Below, piece by piece: positions 36,490 to 38,688 of a stretch of 38,688 nt of DNA. Each line of letters opens with the position of its first letter. The first letter of the stretch is position 1. The notes under the pieces were generated by a model. It ran no database searches, had not been told where the DNA came from, and saw nothing but the letters and a program-made list of their open reading frames with translations. The translations under genes were made by a program, and so were the position numbers. Source of the stretch: Pseudomonadota bacterium (GTDB taxonomy: Bacteria; Pseudomonadota; Alphaproteobacteria; Acetobacterales; Acetobacteraceae); the NCBI GenBank assembly GCA_021847995.1, contig JAJZNE010000090.1:19060-57747 (forward strand), written 5' to 3'.

Positions 36490-38033
36490 CTACGGCGCCG
36501 CCGCCGCCACGCTGGTCGGCGCCGGGCCGAGCAGGGCGGCGGCATAGGCGGTGGGATCATGGATCAGGCGCTGCGCCGCCAGCAGATCGAGCGGTCCGCC
36601 CTCCGCCGCCGGGCAGGCGGTGCGGATCGCCAGGATCTCGGTGGGCGAAAGCGGCGTCCGCGCCGCGCGGTGGCGGGCCAGTGCCGCGGCCATCGGCTGC
36701 ACGCCATGCGCGAGCCGCCCGAGCTGGTGCAGCAGCGGCGGCGCGCCCTCGCTGGTGCAGACCTGCGGCAGCACGCCCAGCCCCTGCACCGGCCAGCCGA
36801 GCGGCGCGATCAGCCGGCTCCAGCTCACGAACAACTCGCCGCCGTCGGGCAGCGGTGCGATCGTCTGCACCAGGCCCTTGCCCAGGGTCGCGCTGCCCAC
36901 CACCACCGCGCGGTGCTGGTCGGCCAGCGCCGCGGCCAGAATCTCCGCCGCACTGGCCGAGGTGCCATCGACCGCGACCACCACCGGCAGCCCCGCTGCC
37001 ATGTCGAAGCCGTGCGCGACGAAGCGGTGCAGCGCCGCCTTGTCGCGGCCCTCCGTGGTCGCCACCACGCCCTCGGCGAGCAGCACCGCCGCCGCCGCCA
37101 CCGCCTCGCGCAGCACGCCGCCGCGGTTGCCGCGCAAATCCAGCACGATGCCGCGGACGCGGCGGGTGCCGGCCAGCCCCTCGGCCAGCGCATCGGCCAG
37201 CCGCGCCCCGGTGTCGATGGCAAAGGCGCTGATGCGCAGCACCAGCACGTCGCCGTGCCAGTCGGTCCGGACCGTGCGTGGCGGCACCAGAACCCGTTGC
37301 AGCGTCACGTCGAGCGGCGCGGCACGCAGCCGGCGCAGCGTCAGCACCACCTGCGTCTCCTCCGGCCCGGCCAGCAGTGCCGCCGCCGTCTCCGCCGTCT
37401 GGCCGCGCAGGGTCCGTCCGTCCACCGCCAGCACGCGGTCGCCGGCGCGCAGATCAGCGGCGGCGGCCGGGCCGTCCGGTGCGATGTCGTCGAGCACGAA
37501 GCCGCCGTCGCGCGTCGCCACGATGGCAGCGCCGATGCCGGCGGTGCCGGCGCGATGCACCCGGTCGGCATCCGCCTCCGCCGGCGGGACATAGCGCGAA
37601 TAGGGGTCGAGATGCAGGCACAGTTCATCGAGCAGCGCCCGCACGATGCCCTGCGTCCCGGCCTGGCGCACCGGCTCCGCGGCATCGAAGGCGGCACGCA
37701 CCAGCGCCGCCACCCCCCCCCCCAGCCGGCGGCGTCGTCGGCGGCGGGTGCCGGGCGGAGCGCCAGCAGCTGGCCGGCGAAAACAAGCCGCAGCAGGCCG
37801 CCCTGCAGCTCCGTGTGCAGCCGTCCGTCCAGTGCCGCGAGGCCGCCGAGCGTCCAGAACGCCAGCGTCGGGACCGGCTCCGGCTCCAGGATGCGCGGTT
37901 CCATGAAGGCGAAGGCGGTGGCACAGACCTCGGCGACCAGCCGGGTGTTGAGGTGGCGCCCCAGCACCGCAGGGTCTCCCCGCGCCGACAGCGGCAGCAA
38001 TCCGAGCAGCAGCAGCACCAGCGCGCGCTTCAC
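36490..38033 (-). CDS. S41 family (C-terminal processing) peptidase, interrupted by a G11 frameshift
   Basis: The N-terminal part (38033 to about 37713, about 107 residues) has a signal peptide, [19 protein letters not shown], starting at a GTG that overlaps the rnr stop. At an 11-G run (C11 on the plus strand at 37713–37723) the frame changes. From there another register encodes a PDZ-like domain ([31 protein letters not shown]) and the S41 catalytic domain, with [12 protein letters not shown], the nucleophile serine in [11 protein letters not shown] and the base lysine in LGKGLVQT. Nine or twelve Gs would restore one protein of about 513 residues. So the gene is inactive as written, phase-variable, or affected by a sequencing error. 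Mature S41/Ctp proteases cut periplasmic proteins near the C-terminus. It shares a transcript with rnr. Confidence 0.8.
37713..37723. repeat. Homopolymer tract, 11 C (plus) / 11 G (coding strand)
   Basis: An 11-base single-nucleotide run in the S41 peptidase gene, exactly where its two halves change frame. It is by far the longest such run noticed in the window. It could allow slippage and on/off switching, or be a base-calling error. Confidence 0.9.
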
Positions 38034-38688
38034 CGGCCTCGCCCGTGTCTCCTCGTCGCCGTCCGGCCGCGGGGCCCGGAGATGCCACCGGTGATGCCCT
38101 GGGGCATGCCCTGCAGGATATGGAACACGAGGCCGCCGGTGATCGGCGTCGCCTCAGCCAGCCGCACCTCCACTTCCTGCGCGAGCCGGAAGATGAAGCG
38201 CGTGCGGCGGCCGGTCAGCGTGGCGGCGGTCTCATCGTGCATCCAGAAATCGTCCGGCAGGGACGAGAGCGGGACGAGTCCGCTCGCGCCATTCTGCGGA
38301 ATAGTGACGAAAAGTCCGAACCGGGTCACGCCCGAAATGCGTGCCGGGAACTGCGCGCCCACCTTGTCTGCCATGAACGCGGCGAGGTAGCGGTCGATCG
38401 CCTCGCGTTCGGCCAGGGCGGCGCGCCGTTCGGCCGCCGTGATATGCGCGCCGGTCTCCGCGAACCGCGCCGCTTCGGCGGCATCGAGGCCGTCCGCGCC
38501 GAGGCCGAGGCCGGCGATCAGGGCGCGATGCACCAGCAGGTCGGCATAGCGGCGGATCGGGCTGGTGAAATGCGCATAGGCCGGCAGGGCGAGGCCGAAA
38601 TGGCCGATATTGTCCGGGCTGTATTCGGCCTGGCTCTGACTGCGCAGCATCACCTCGTTGACCAGCAGCGCCTCCGCCGTAGATCGGA
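38030..38688 (-). CDS. rnr: Ribonuclease R (3' end of gene, partial)
   Basis: The gene runs off the right edge; the last about 218 residues are visible. They hold the end of the RNB catalytic domain ([44 protein letters not shown]) and the S1 RNA-binding domain ([31 protein letters not shown]). A short Arg/Gly-rich basic tail of the kind seen in RNase R closes it. RNase R is a processive 3'-to-5' exoribonuclease that degrades structured RNA. The stop overlaps the S41 peptidase GTG start, so the two are translationally coupled. Confidence 0.94.
   Translation of the reverse strand, partial: RSTAEALLVNEVMLRSQSQAEYSPDNIGHFGLALPAYAHFTSPIRRYADLLVHRALIAGLGLGADGLDAAEAARFAETGAHITAAERRAALAEREAIDRYLAAFMADKVGAQFPARISGVTRFGLFVTIPQNGASGLVPLSSLPDDFWMHDETAATLTGRRTRFIFRLAQEVEVRLAEATPITGGLVFHILQGMPQGITGGISGPRGRTATRRHGRGR

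Overview
The window is very GC-rich, densely packed DNA with almost no intergenic space. Gene content and order (rpoZ–rel–acpS, minCDE, IalB, Aap-type and Liv-type transporters, a RelA/SpoT protein with an intact hydrolase centre) fit an alphaproteobacterium, most likely in the Rhodospirillales/Acetobacteraceae range. The taxon is inferred from gene content and composition only. I see no rRNA, tRNA, CRISPR array, insertion sequence or prophage gene, and no gene-free stretch longer than 300 bases; the longest, 12517–12806, holds only short inverted repeats.

Layout. 1–1774 (+): end of a LivM-like permease and a fused LivG–LivF ATPase. 1788–4874 (−): acpS, a bifunctional ppGpp synthetase/hydrolase and rpoZ. 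5021–6445 (+): a MotB/OmpA-like envelope protein with a long coiled coil and no MotA partner in view. 6547–10476 (+): four genes joined by 4-nt ATGA overlaps: an IalB-family protein, rlmN, a class I aminotransferase and a ferritin-like putative diiron protein. 10414–18118: a nucleotide-sugar cassette on both strands, with two extended SDR epimerase/dehydratases (one frameshifted), a short-chain SDR, a DUF4910 aminopeptidase-like protein, an RfbC-type 3,5-epimerase, a PIG-L deacetylase, an RfbF-type nucleotidyltransferase and a zinc-finger C-methyltransferase-like protein. 18228–19250 (−): an unrecognised Cys-containing protein with an internal duplication. 19377–22552 (−): minC, minD, minE and a CLC chloride channel. 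22631–23771: a secreted protein with a duplicated domain and a small conserved-looking ORF.

23794–29245 (−) is a nucleoside uptake and cleavage operon: BMP-type binding protein, double ATPase, two permeases and a nucleoside hydrolase. 29339–32608 (−) is an aapJ–aapQ–aapM polar amino acid transporter set with no ATPase gene. Divergent from it, 32747–36074 (+) carries an RraA-like protein, a DUF917 protein and a hydantoinase/oxoprolinase subunit, so this region looks like uptake and ring-opening or modification of a small cyclic amide or amino acid derivative. 36098–36424 (−) is a NIPSNAP protein. 36490–38688 (−) holds an S41 protease split by an 11-G homopolymer, downstream of the 3′ end of rnr (RNase R).

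Most worth following: the sugar cassette with its adjacent duplicated-domain protein, the G11-interrupted S41 protease, the ExxH/ExxH diiron protein, the lone MotB-like protein, and the hydantoinase–DUF917–RraA module facing an ATPase-less transporter.
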